Below, in pieces: positions 12,270 through 23,673 of a stretch of 60,000 nucleotides of DNA. The translations under genes and the position numbers were made by a program. The notes below the pieces were generated by a model. That model made no database searches. It was not told where the DNA came from and was given only the letters and a program-made list of their open reading frames with translations. The stretch comes from Strigamia acuminata (lineage: Eukaryota; Arthropoda; Chilopoda; Geophilomorpha; Linotaeniidae). Each line of letters starts with the position of its first letter. The first letter of the stretch is position 1. The DNA is taken from NCBI GenBank assembly GCA_949358305.1, contig OX442320.1, positions 3,242,259-3,302,258 of the forward strand, in the 5' to 3' direction.

Positions 12270-15225
12270 AAAATTGCCCTCAACACACCCCAACAACCTT
12301 CCACCACTCAAATTACACCGGAAAAAAACAAATTCAAACCGAAAAATCAACAAAGAATGCCAAAAAAAATATTGCAAACAAAGAGATAAGATCAATTCTC
12401 GAGGCAAATTCTCACCACAAAACAACGCATCGCCGCCGACATCAACTTTTTAAATTTGAGAAACTCGCGTTTTTACGTGTACCGGTGCAGTACCGGGACC
12501 GCGGTACTTGTACTGCGGTATACATTTAAGTGTACAGTGCACAACACTACTGTTTATTTTTAATGATCCAATAAATAAAATTTGAAACAAAGTTGAGTGG
12601 AATTGTACGTTTCTCGTATATTAAAGTTTTTATTTTTTAATTTTTTTTGTTCCATACTAGAATGGCGATTCGATACTTTTGTAGCTCGAATTCACTGATA
12701 TAAACGTGGTCGGTTTTCATCACGCGTCAATGCGCTCGTGCAATAGTATAGGCGCGCATGGCTTGATGCGCACAAAACTTGCAAAACTTGCACGGAATTT
12801 GGTCAATTTTTGACAAATTTCAGCAGATTTTTGCCTATATTTGACAAATTTCCACTGATTTTTGACAATATTTGACCCAACAACTGCGCCACGTTCCAGG
12901 CGCCGGTTTAGGCATTTTAGACCCGTTTTAGACCGTTTTAGATGGCGAAAACGTTCTCTCCATCATTTTCTACCCCTGGGTGAGGTTTTCAGCGTTCATG
13001 ATTGATGAAAAAGCTGTTTTCTAACTAGCTGTCCCATTGCTAGTTTTGGCGTCAGGTTTTAGCAACCTTCCGATCCGACTCTGTCGTCTGCACGACCTCC
13101 AAGACTGTTTTAGGGTTAATTTGAGTCAAATAATTCATTCTGGGGGTTGTTTTGGGTTTTTTACAAGTGTGTTTTTGTAGTTTTTATTGGTTTCAAACAT
13201 TGTCAATTCTTTATACAAGTGTAACTTTCATTTCTCTGTATTTTGAGAACTTTGCATTGCAGCAAAGTTCATTTCTTGCCCCTTAATTATTGTGTAATTG
13301 TTGGTTTTGAAGCCCGTTTTTTAACAATAACTTTATTTGAAGTGCCTATTGTTTCAGGCACGTGCTTCCACGTGCCTTTTATTGTTGAGCAATTTCTTGG
13401 GCAGTTGCGCTCCTGTTGCTAGCATTGCCGCGCGTTCTCCGCGCGCGTACTCGCGTTTCGCATCACACACATTCGGATTCGATGGCCTATCGCGGCGGCA
13501 CATTGTGTGGCATAGCGCGGCACGTTGCAATTGCTAATGCTACGGTCGACGGCGATTCGCATGCGCTATCCGCTGCATCAAACCCCAAATACCGATAAAA
13601 AATCGCTGAAAACACTAATCCCGACCCAAAAACCGCCAAAATTACCCTCAACACACGCAACAACCTTCCACCACTTAAATTACACCGGAAAAAAACAATT
13701 TCAAACCGAAAAATCAACAAAAAAGGCCAAAAAAATATTGCAAACAAAGAGAAAAGATCAATTATCGAGGCAAATCCCCACCACAAAACAACGCATCGCC
13801 GGTATACACTTAAGCGTACAGTGCACAACACTACTGTTTATTTTCAATGATCCAATAAATAAAATTTGAAACAAAGTTGAGTGGAATTGTACGTTTCTTG
13901 TATATTAAAGTTTTTATTTTGTTTGTTTACACTTAATTTTTTTTTTCCATCATAGAATGGCGACTCGATACTTTTGTAGCTCGAATTCACTTCGTAAACG
14001 TGGTCGGTGTTCATCACGCGTCAATGCGCTCGTGCAATAGTATAGGCGCGCATACAATTTGATGCGCGCAAAACTTGCAAAACTTGCACGGAATTTGGGC
14101 AATTTTTGACAAATTTCAGCAGATTTTTGCCTGTATTTGACAAATTTCAGAAGATTTTTGCCTATATTTGACAAATTTCAGAAGATTTCCTCAATCCTCA
14201 AACATTTGCTGAAATTTCTCATAAAATTTCTAAAATTAATTGAAATTTGTCTGAAATTTGTCTGGAATTTGTCAAATATTGTCAAAAATCCGTGGAAATT
14301 TGTCAAATACTGGCAAAAATCCATGTAAATTTGTCAAAAATTGCCATAATTCGGTGCAAATTGTGTTAGATATTGGAAAAATTTATTTTAACGCTTCCAA
14401 CGCGCCAGTAAATCGCGCGTGCACACGCATGGATTTTTCGTCATAGTTGGATGCGCGCAAACCTCACGTAACTTGCGCCAAAATTTGGCAATTTTTGACA
14501 AATTTCAGCAGATTTTTGCCAGTATTTGACAAATTTCCACTGATTTTTGACAATATTTGACCCAACAACTGCGCCACGTTCCAGGCGCCGGTTTAGGCAT
14601 TTTAGACCCGTTTTAGACCGTTTTAGATGGCGAAAACGTTCTCTCCATCATTTTCTACCCCTGGGTGAGGTTTTCAGCGTTCATGATTGATGAAAAAGCT
14701 GTTTTCTAACTAGCTGTCCCATTGCTAGTTTTGGCGTCAGGTTTTAGCAACCTTCCGATCCGACTCTGTCGTCTGCACGACCTCCAAGACTGTTTTAGGG
14801 TTAATTTGAGTCAAATAATTCATTCTGGGGGTTGTTTTGGGTTTTTTACAAGTGTGTTTTTGTAGTTTTTATTGGTTTCAAACATTGTCAATTCTTTATA
14901 CAAGTGTAACTTTCATTTCTCTGTATTTTGAGAACTTTGCATTGCAGCAAAGTTCATTTCTTGCCCCTTAATTATTGTGTAATTGTTGGTTTTCAAGCCC
15001 GTTTTTTAACAATAACTTTATTTGAAGTGCCTATTGTTTCAGGCACGTGCTTCCACGTGCCTTTTATTGTTGAGCAATTTCTTGGGCAGTTGCGCTCCTG
15101 TTGCTAGCATTGCCGCGCGTTCTCCGCGCGTGTACTCGCGCGTTTCGCATCACACACATTCGGGTTCGATGGCCTATCGCGGCGGCACATTGTGTGGCAT
15201 AGCGCGGCACGTTGCAATTACGTGA
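12270..15225 (+). repeat. Internal repeats of the 5.39-kb unit
   Basis: The part containing caacaaccttccaccact and atggcgattcgatac recurs about 1.3 kb on (13640-14130). The part from gatttttgacaatatttga at about 12850 to gcggcacgttgcaatt recurs at 14535-15220, about 1.69 kb on. Between them lie short direct repeats of about 30 bp built on atttgacaaatttcag (14090-14340). No coding evidence. Confidence 0.75.
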
Positions 15226-15329
15226 CGTGGCACGTTGCTGTTACGTGACGCGATAGCCAGTATTTAAGCAGGGGATTCCATCATCGTTTACACAAATGCG
15301 CATTGCAACGTGGAGGCGCATTCGAGTCC

Positions 15330-16710
15330 TTTTCCCAAGCGAAATCGTATTCGATTCGCTTTCGAATCGAATACGAGTTTTGTCCTTTTTCAACGCGAAA
15401 TCGTATTCGATTCGCTTTCGAATCGTATACGAGATGGTCGATGATTTTTGTTTCCCGGACTTTGATTCGTATTCGAGTTGTTACGAGTTCGTATTTTGAT
15501 CGTATTCGTATTCGAATCGAATTCGAATCGTATTCGAATCGAATACGAATCGAATTCGAGTCGTATTCGAGATGGTCGATGATTTCCACTCGCTCGTATA
15601 CGCGTTGTATACGAGCTCGTATTTTGATCGTAATCGTAAACGAATCGTTTACAAGTCGTATACAAGTTGTATACGACGTGTATACACCTCGTATACGAAC
15701 GAAGTTTGGAAAATCCACCGGATACTTACTACGACATGAAAACACATAGTAGTCACATACGTCTTATTTGGAAATTGTGTTTTCACAAACTTCGTTCGTA
15801 TACGAGGTGTATACACGTCGTATACAACTTGTATACAACTTGTAAACGATTCGTTTACGATTACGATCAAAATACGAGCTCGTATACAACGCGTATACGA
15901 GCGAGTGGAAATCATCGACCATCTCGAATACGACTCGAATTCGATTCGTATTCGATTCGAATACGATTCGAATTCGATTCGAATACGAATACGATCGAAA
16001 TACGAACTCGTAACAACTCGAATACGAATCAAAGTCCGGGAAACAAAAATCGACCATCTCGTATACGATTCGAAAGCGAATCGAATACGATTTCGCGTTG
16101 AAGAAGGGCAAAACTCGTACTCGACTCGAAAACGAGTCGAATACGATTTCGCGTTGAAGAAGGGCAAAACTCGTACTCGACTCGAAAACGAGTCGAATAC
16201 GATTTCGCGTTGAAGAAGGGCAAAATTCGTACTCGACTCGAAAACGAGTCGAATACGATTTCGCGTTGAAGAAGGGCAAAACTCGTACTCGACTCGAAAA
16301 CGAGTCGAATACGATTTCGCGTTGAAGAAGGGCAAAACTCGTACTCGACTCGAAAACGAGTCGAATACGATTTCGCGTTGAAGAAGGGCAAAATTCGTAC
16401 TCGACTCGAAAACGAGTCGAATACGATTTCGCGTTGAAGAAGGACAAAATTCGCATTCGACTCGAAAACGAGTCGAATACGAATTCGCATTCGACTCGAA
16501 AACGAGTCGAATACGATTTCGCGTTGAAGAAGGGCAAAATTCGCATTCGACTCGAAAACGAGTCGAATACGATTTCGCGTTGAAGAAGGGCAAAATTCGT
16601 ACTCGACTAGAAAGCGAGTCGAATACGATTTCGCGTTGAAGAAGGGCAAAATTCGTACTCGACTAGAAAGCGAGTCGAATACGATTTCGCGTTGAAAAAG
16701 GGAAAAACTC
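15330..16710. repeat. Palindrome with 56-bp satellite, copy 2
   Basis: Second copy of the palindrome, loop and right satellite arm. Here the left arm is short: it has two gattcgctttcgaatcga-type hairpins at 15345-15430 in place of the 20-unit array of copy 1. Confidence 0.85.
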
Positions 16711-19700
16711 GTACGCGATTCAGTGAAACTAAATTTACATGTGCGCGTTGACGCGCGCGATTCGTGTGTTCTACGTGAGTAAATAGAGTGCGCGTCACAT
16801 ATGAATACAAAATGTCGACCATGCGTCGCCACGATGCCAGTGGACGAATTCTGCGAATTCGTGCAAACGCAGAAAGTTAAAAATATTCAAATTTGACGCC
16901 CACGATGACTCGTTCGTAGTAGACGCCTCCACAACTGCTTTTGAAAAGAATTTGATAAATGTTTGGAAATAATATTTAGGATTTTCTTTAATCATATCAG
17001 GAAACTGAAAACAGAAATAAAGTTTATACATTGGAAATTTTTTATCCTTTTCGCGGATTGGCGTCCGCGAAATCCGCATTTCGGGGGAGACTATTCTGCG
17101 GATTCCGGGTGGACCAAACTCTTCCGAAAAATGTCCGGGGTGGTGTTGGGAGTGTCGATAGACTGTTTTGTGTCAAGGTTGCCAATTTTCATGTAAGTAT
17201 TGGAAGGTTCATTTCTGTGCATTCTCATATATTTTTTTTCACAGGAGCAATGAGGCGCGATAAAGGGGGATCAAGCGAGAGTGAAAAAGATAAACTTGTT
17301 TACGTCTCAAATGCGCGTTCGCGATGGAATACGAACTTGGAATCGACTCCAATACGCGTTCGCGTCGCATACGAACGCATTTACAACTCGTTTTCGACTT
17401 TGATTAAAAAGGAACAAATATGATTAAAAATCAACAAAAATATACAAAACTTGATAAGAAATGTATAAACATTGATTAGAAATCGACAAAAATCGACTGA
17501 AATCTGACAATAATCGAATAAAATCGGACAATAATCAATTCAGAATGACAAATAACAATTACAATTGGTAAAAATTGACCAAAAATACAGAAAAATCGAT
17601 TAAAAACCAGCAAAAACAAACAGAAAACGATTAAATCAATTAAAAATCAACAAATAACCAAAATTGCCCTCAACACACCCCAACAACCTTCCACCACTCA
17701 AATTACACCGGAAAAAAACAAATTCAAACCGAAAAATCAACAAAGAATGCCAAAAAAAATATTGCAAACAAAGAGATAAGATCAATTCTCGAGGCAAATT
17801 CTCACCACAAAACAACGCATCGCCGCCGACATCAACTTTTTAAATTTGAGAAACTCGCGTTTTTACGTGTACCGGTGCAGTACCGGGACCGCGGTACTTG
17901 TACTGCGGTATACATTTAAGTGTACAGTGCACAACACTACTGTTTATTTTTAATGATCCAATAAATAAAATTTGAAACAAAGTTGAGTGGAATTGTACGT
18001 TTCTCGTATATTAAAGTTTTTATTTTTTAATTTTTTTTGTTCCATACTAGAATGGCGATTCGATACTTTTGTAGCTCGAATTCACTGATATAAACGTGGT
18101 CGGTTTTCATCACGCGTCAATGCGCTCGTGCAATAGTATAGGCGCGCATGGCTTGATGCGCACAAAACTTGCAAAACTTGCACGGAATTTGGTCAATTTT
18201 TGACAAATTTCAGCAGATTTTTGCCTATATTTGACAAATTTCCACTGATTTTTGACAATATTTGACCCAACAACTGCGCCACGTTCCAGGCGCCGGTTTA
18301 GGCATTTTAGACCCGTTTTAGACCGTTTTAGATGGCGAAAACGTTCTCTCCATCATTTTCTACCCCTGGGTGAGGTTTTCAGCGTTCATGATTGATGAAA
18401 AAGCTGTTTTCTAACTAGCTGTCCCATTGCTAGTTTTGGCGTCAGGTTTTAGCAACCTTCCGATCCGACTCTGTCGTCTGCACGACCTCCAAGACTGTTT
18501 TAGGGTTAATTTGAGTCAAATAATTCATTCTGGGGGTTGTTTTGGGTTTTTTACAAGTGTGTTTTTGTAGTTTTTATTGGTTTCAAACATTGTCAATTCT
18601 TTATACAAGTGTAACTTCATTTCTCTGTATTTTGAGAACTTTGCATTGCAGCAAAGTTCATTTCTTGCCCCTTAATTATTGTGTAATTGTTGGTTTTGAA
18701 GCCCGTTTTTTAACAATAACTTTATTTGAAGTGCCTATTGTTTCAGGCACGTGCTTCCACGTGCCTTTTATTGTTGAGCAATTTCTTGGGCAGTTGCGCT
18801 CCTGTTGCTAGCATTGCCGCGCGTTCTCCGCGCGCGTACTCGCGTTTCGCATCACACACATTCGGATTCGATGGCCTATCGCGGCGGCACATTGTGTGGC
18901 ATAGCGCGGCACGTGCAATTGCTAATGCTACGGTCGACGGCGATTCGCATGCGCTATCCGCTGCATCAAACCCCAAATACCGATAAAAAATCGCTGAAAA
19001 CACTAATCCCGACCCAAAAACCGCCAAAATTACCCTCAACACACGCAACAACCTTCCACCACTTAAATTACACCGGAAAAAAACAATTTCAAACCGAAAA
19101 ATCAACAAAAAAGGCCAAAAAAATATTGCAAACAAAGAGAAAAGATCAATTATCGAGGCAAATCCCACCACAAAACAACGCATCGCCGGTATACACTTAA
19201 GCGTACAGTGCACAACACTACTGTTTATTTTCAATGATCCAATAAATAAAATTTGAAACAAAGTTGAGTGGAATTGTACGTTTCTTGTATATTAAAGTTT
19301 TTATTTTGTTGTTACACTTAATTTTTTTTTCCATCATAGAATGGCGACTCGATACTTTTGTAGCTCGAATTCACTTCGTAAACGTGGTCGGTGTTCATCA
19401 CGCGTCAATGCGCTCGTGCAATAGTATAGGCGCGCATACAATTTGATGCGCGCAAACTTGCAAAACTTGCACGGAATTTGGGCAATTTTTGACAAATTTC
19501 AGCAGATTTTTGCCTGTATTTGACAAATTTCAGAAGATTTTTGCCTATATTTGACAAATTTCAGAAGATTTCCTCAATCCTCAAACATTTGCTGAAATTT
19601 CTCATAAAATTTCTAAAATTAATTGAAATTTGTCTGAAATTTGTCTGGAATTTGTCAAATATTGTCAAAAATCCGTGGGAAATTTGTCAAATACTGGCAA

Positions 19701-20920
19701 AAATCCATGTAAATTGTCAAAAATTGCCATAATTCGGTGCAAATTGTGTTAGATATTGGAAAAATTTATTTTAACGCTTCCAACGCGCCAGTAAATCGCG
19801 CGTGCACACGCATGGATTTTTCGTCATAGTTGGATGCGCGCAAACCTCACGTAACTTGCGCCAAAATTTGGCAATTTTTGACAAATTTCAGCAGATTTTT
19901 GCCAGTATTTGACAAATTTCCACTGATTTTTGACAATATTTGACCCAACAACTGCGCCACGTTCCAGGCGCCGGTTTAGCATTTTAGACCCGTTTTAGAC
20001 CGTTTTAGATGGCGAAAACGTTCTCTCCATCATTTTCTACCCTGGGTGAGGTTTTCAGCGTTCATGATTGATGAAAAAGCTGTTTTCTAACTAGCTGTCC
20101 CATTGCTAGTTTTGGCGTCAGGTTTTAGCAACCTTCCGATCCGACTCTGTCGTCTGCACGACCTCCAAGACTGTTTTAGGGTTAATTTGAGTCAAATAAT
20201 TCATTCTGGGGGTTGTTTTGGGTTTTTTACAAGTGTGTTTTTGTAGTTTTTATTGGTTTCAAACATTGTCAATTCTTTATACAAGTGTAACTTTCATTTC
20301 TCTGTATTTTGAGAACTTTGCATTGCAGCAAAGTTCATTTCTTGCCCTTAATTATTGTGTAATTGTTGGTTTTCAAGCCCGTTTTTTAACAATAACTTTA
20401 TTTGAAGTGCCTATTGTTTCAGGCACGTGCTTCCACGTGCCTTTTATTGTTGAGCAATTTCTTGGGCAGTTGCGCTCCTGTTGCTAGCATTGCCGCGCGT
20501 TCTCCGCGCGTGTACTCGCGCGTTTCGCATCACACACATTCGGTTCGATGGCCTATCGCGGCGGCACATTGTGTGGCATAGCGCGGCACGTTGCAATTAC
20601 GTGACGTGGCACGTTGCTGTTACGTGACGCGATAGCCAGTATTTAAGCAGGGGATTCCATCATCGTTTACACAAATGCGCATTGCAACGTGGAGGCGCAT
20701 TCGAGTCCTTTTCCCAAGCGAAATCGTATTCGATTCGCTTTCGAATCGAATACGAGTTTTGTCCTTTTTCAACGCGAAATCGTATTCGATTCGCTTTCGA
20801 ATCGTATACGAGATGGTCGATGATTTTTGTTTCCCGGACTTTGATTCGTATTCGAGTTGTTACGAGTTCGTTTTTGATCGTATTCGTATTCGAATCGAAT
20901 TCGAATCGTATTCGAATCGA
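15540..20920 (+). repeat. ~5.39-kb tandem duplication unit, copy 2
   Basis: Matches copy 1 at an offset of 5390 without visible change up to about 18.6 kb. After that the offset falls to about 5379 by 20.66 kb, almost entirely through single-base deletions in short runs. Examples are actttcat to acttcat at about 18617, and cccaccac for ccccaccac at about 19165. This error-like pattern clusters next to the assembly gap. Confidence 0.85.
17030..17385 (+). repeat. Satellite-associated cassette, copy c
   Basis: Identical at sight to the 11640-11995 copy, as expected from the 5.39-kb duplication. Confidence 0.8.
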
Positions 20921-21396
20921 ATACGAATCGAATTCGAGTCGTATTCGAGATGGTCGATGATTTCCACTCGCTCGTATACGCGTTGTATACGAGCTCGTAT
21001 TTTGATCGTAATCGTAAACGAATCGTTTACAAGTCGTATACAAGTTGTATACGACGTGTATACACCTCGTATACGAACGAAGTTTGGAAAATCCACCGGA
21101 TACTTACTACGACATGAAAACACATAGTAGTCACATACGTCTTATTTGGAAATTGTGTTTTCACAAACTTCGTTCGTATACGAGGTGTATACACGTCGTA
21201 TACAACTTGTATACGACTTTGTAACGATTTGTTTACGATTACGATCAAAATACGAGCTCGTATACAACGCGTATACGAGCGAGTGGAAATCATCGACCAT
21301 CTCGAATACGACTCGAATTCGATTCGTATTCGATTCGAATACGATTCGAATTCGATTCGAATACGAATACGATCAAAATACGAACTCGTAACAACT
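20921..21396 (+). repeat. Third, interrupted copy of the 5.39-kb unit
   Basis: The palindrome centre appears a third time with small differences (for example acgactttgtaacgattt near 21210) and runs straight into the run of Ns. Confidence 0.8.
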
Positions 21397-21596
21397 NNNN
21401 NNNNNNNNNNNNNNNNNNNNNNNNNNNNNNNNNNNNNNNNNNNNNNNNNNNNNNNNNNNNNNNNNNNNNNNNNNNNNNNNNNNNNNNNNNNNNNNNNNNN
21501 NNNNNNNNNNNNNNNNNNNNNNNNNNNNNNNNNNNNNNNNNNNNNNNNNNNNNNNNNNNNNNNNNNNNNNNNNNNNNNNNNNNNNNNNNNNNNNNN
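21397..21596. other. Assembly gap (200 N)
   Basis: Exactly 200 unresolved bases. The round number suggests a placeholder of unknown true size. The gap lies inside the satellite array, so the array may be much longer than shown. Confidence 0.98.
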
Positions 21597-22279
21597 GATG
21601 CTGGAACTATAGTTAACACTACAAGATGGATGGGTCATAGTAGTTTCGTAATCGTTTTGACCTTCTGAAGGTGATCGTTTAATCAAAAGGTCTATGGTTT
21701 ATGTTAATTGTTTCTGTTGTTTCTAACAACTCCCAAGTATTTTGGACAACCAAATAAAATACCTTTGAAAGTCCAATTTTCCCTAGTTTTAGCAGATTGG
21801 TCTGGATTGCAAAGTAGAAGCACACGTATGTTAAGGGTACATTGAAAAACACTGATTTATTCACAAAACAGGATATGCAAATTGCACTCTCTGTCCCAAT
21901 TACACAACTAGAATAACCCAATTACAATGTGGCTCACCGAATTGACCCTCTGGTGGCCAAACATGGCGCCACCTCCAATTCCCCCTTTACTGGCACGTTC
22001 CTTTGGCCAAGAAGCCATTGATCAAACTTCCCATTTTAAACCCTTTTTAATCAGAAAAAGTGATGCATACAGGTTAAGAGCAGTTTGTTTTTCCTCATCG
22101 GATACATCAAGCACTTTGATAGACACAGGGGCCAGCAATTGCAATTTTTAGGAAAAAAATGCAATTTTTGTGCAAAAAATGCTGGATTGGCATCCTTGGT
22201 CACAAAAATAAAAATAAAAACCATTTTTAAAATTGAAAAAAAAATGTTTTAATTTTGTTAATACTTTTAACTAGCATAT
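21597..22279. other. Non-coding stretch upstream of gene 1
   Basis: No gene was recognised. The part around 22125-22200 (ggggccag, aaatgcaattttt, ggcatcc) resembles the region 36597-36665 upstream of gene 3 in a rearranged form. The duplicated segment may therefore reach this far upstream. Confidence 0.45.
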
Positions 22280-22560
22280 TTTGTCAAATAGTTGTGAAAT
22301 ATTAATTTGTAAAAAAATGATTACTACGTGAAAGTACTTCCACAAAATGATCTCAATACCAATTTCCATTTGTTCAAACACAAGATGCCTGTACAAACTT
22401 CCTAACTACGATACTTAAACTATAAGCTGTTAAGAAATGCAACAGCAGCAAATAAACAAACCTTGAAAAGTCTGCAGTCTTTATTTTTCGACACAGCAGT
22501 CTATCAATATCGTGGCTGCAAATTGGTCTGTATAAAAGAACCCTGCAACTCTCATTCCAT
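22280..22560 (+). promoter_or_regulatory. Conserved promoter block and TATA box of gene 1
   Basis: A TATAAAAG box lies at 22531. The upstream ~250 bp, including gatctcaataccaatttcc, gcagcaaataaacaaacc and agtctatcaatat, is conserved at the same distance upstream of genes 2 and 3. Transcription probably starts near 22555-22565, where the sequence is ctctcattccatcta. Conservation of the block in three paralogs suggests shared regulation. Confidence 0.7.
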
Positions 22561-23660
22561 CTACATTCGTTGTGAAGCGACAGTCTTCTGATTATCAGCT
22601 ACAGGTAAGCATTTTTACTTTTTTAGATTGTAACATAATACTTATAAAAGAGAAAAAACTGTTAACTGCAGTTTATAACTTTGAGCTGCTAGTTGAGAGT
22701 AATCAGTTTGAAAATTTAAGGCAGGCTCGTAACCAAGCAAATAACTGACTTGTTAGGAACGGGCAATTATCTGTAAATTCCAACCGAAAGTTATTATTTG
22801 TATAAATTAATACGGCGAAATAAGTATTTAACATGTTAATAATACTTGTGTAATACTTGTACAGCAGACAAGGGTATACAAGTATTAACACCTGTTGATG
22901 TCTGGTGTTTAACCTAGTGGCAAAACACGAAATTACTCACAATTTCAATTGCCAGCGTAGTGAGAGGGTCCAGTATTTTTGAACACGACTGTACATCAAA
23001 TGCACCGTGGAAACTTGTAACTTTTAATCAACTAAATACATCAATTGTAAAGTTGTAGAGCAAAATCATTAGTTTAGTACAATAACATTACGGGGTTTCA
23101 TTAAATGAGCGATTAGTTGATTACTTTGATTACTTTGATTAGTCGATTACTTGATGTGTCATGTGAATGGATTCAGCCAATCCCAAGAATAATCATTTCA
23201 TCAAATAAGCAACTAAGCAACTAATCAACTAATCACCCCAAACCATGATTTTCTGCTGATTTGGGCCAATTATAAGTGCTCTCTCGACTGGAACCAACAT
23301 GGCGGCGCCAGACCCGCTTAAACTATACAAGGTCATAATTTAACAAGTCTGCTCAGTTTAGGTTAAATTGAACACATGAAACGAGTTAGGTAGTTGCAAT
23401 TATTAATTGTAGGAACCTTTTTTAAACAATTGCAACGTATTTAGGTTACAATTTAAAGAATTCCGCCCATCGGAGCGATAATCACAGAATCAGATTTTTG
23501 TTGGGCCCTCAATAATGGGATGATTATGATTACTGCAATAATCAACCAATCACAATAATCGCTCATTTAATGAAACCCCTTAATGTCAAAACTAAAATCT
23601 GTAAAAAAAAATTATAAAAGCTGAGATAAAAAGTTTAATTTACATTGGTTTAATTTACAG
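22561..23660 (+). other. Gene 1 non-coding first exon and 5'-UTR intron
   Basis: The first exon ends in agctacag at 22604 and the intron starts gtaagc at 22605. The intron ends ttaatttacag at 23660, so it is 1056 bp. The second exon opens with ctcgttgac and the ATG is 13 nt in. Genes 2 and 3 have homologous donor regions and acceptors at the same distance from the ATG. The gene 1 intron is enlarged by a MITE (23091-23579). Confidence 0.75.
23091..23579. mobile_element. ~490-bp MITE, Harbinger-like by TTA flanks, copy 1
   Basis: The terminal inverted repeats read ggggtttcattaaatgag and, at the right end, ctcatttaatgaaacccc. TTA lies on both sides (23088-23090 and 23580-23582), with one extra C at the left. 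The interior is rich in gattagttgatta-type subrepeats. A reverse-oriented copy lies at 44317-44793. A 3-bp TTA/TAA target duplication is typical of PIF/Harbinger-type MITEs; that assignment is inferred. Confidence 0.75.
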
Positions 23661-23673
23661 CTCGTTGACAACT

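Larger units (their letters stand above)
10150..15539 (+). repeat. ~5.39-kb tandem duplication unit, copy 1
   Basis: The interval recurs about 5390 bp downstream. Stretches at 10259-12033 and 15649-17423 translate identically in the repeat frames. The unit holds the palindrome centre, the right satellite arm, a cassette and an AT-rich block with internal repeats. No gene is recognised within it. The exact left edge is blurred by repetitive sequence. Confidence 0.85.
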
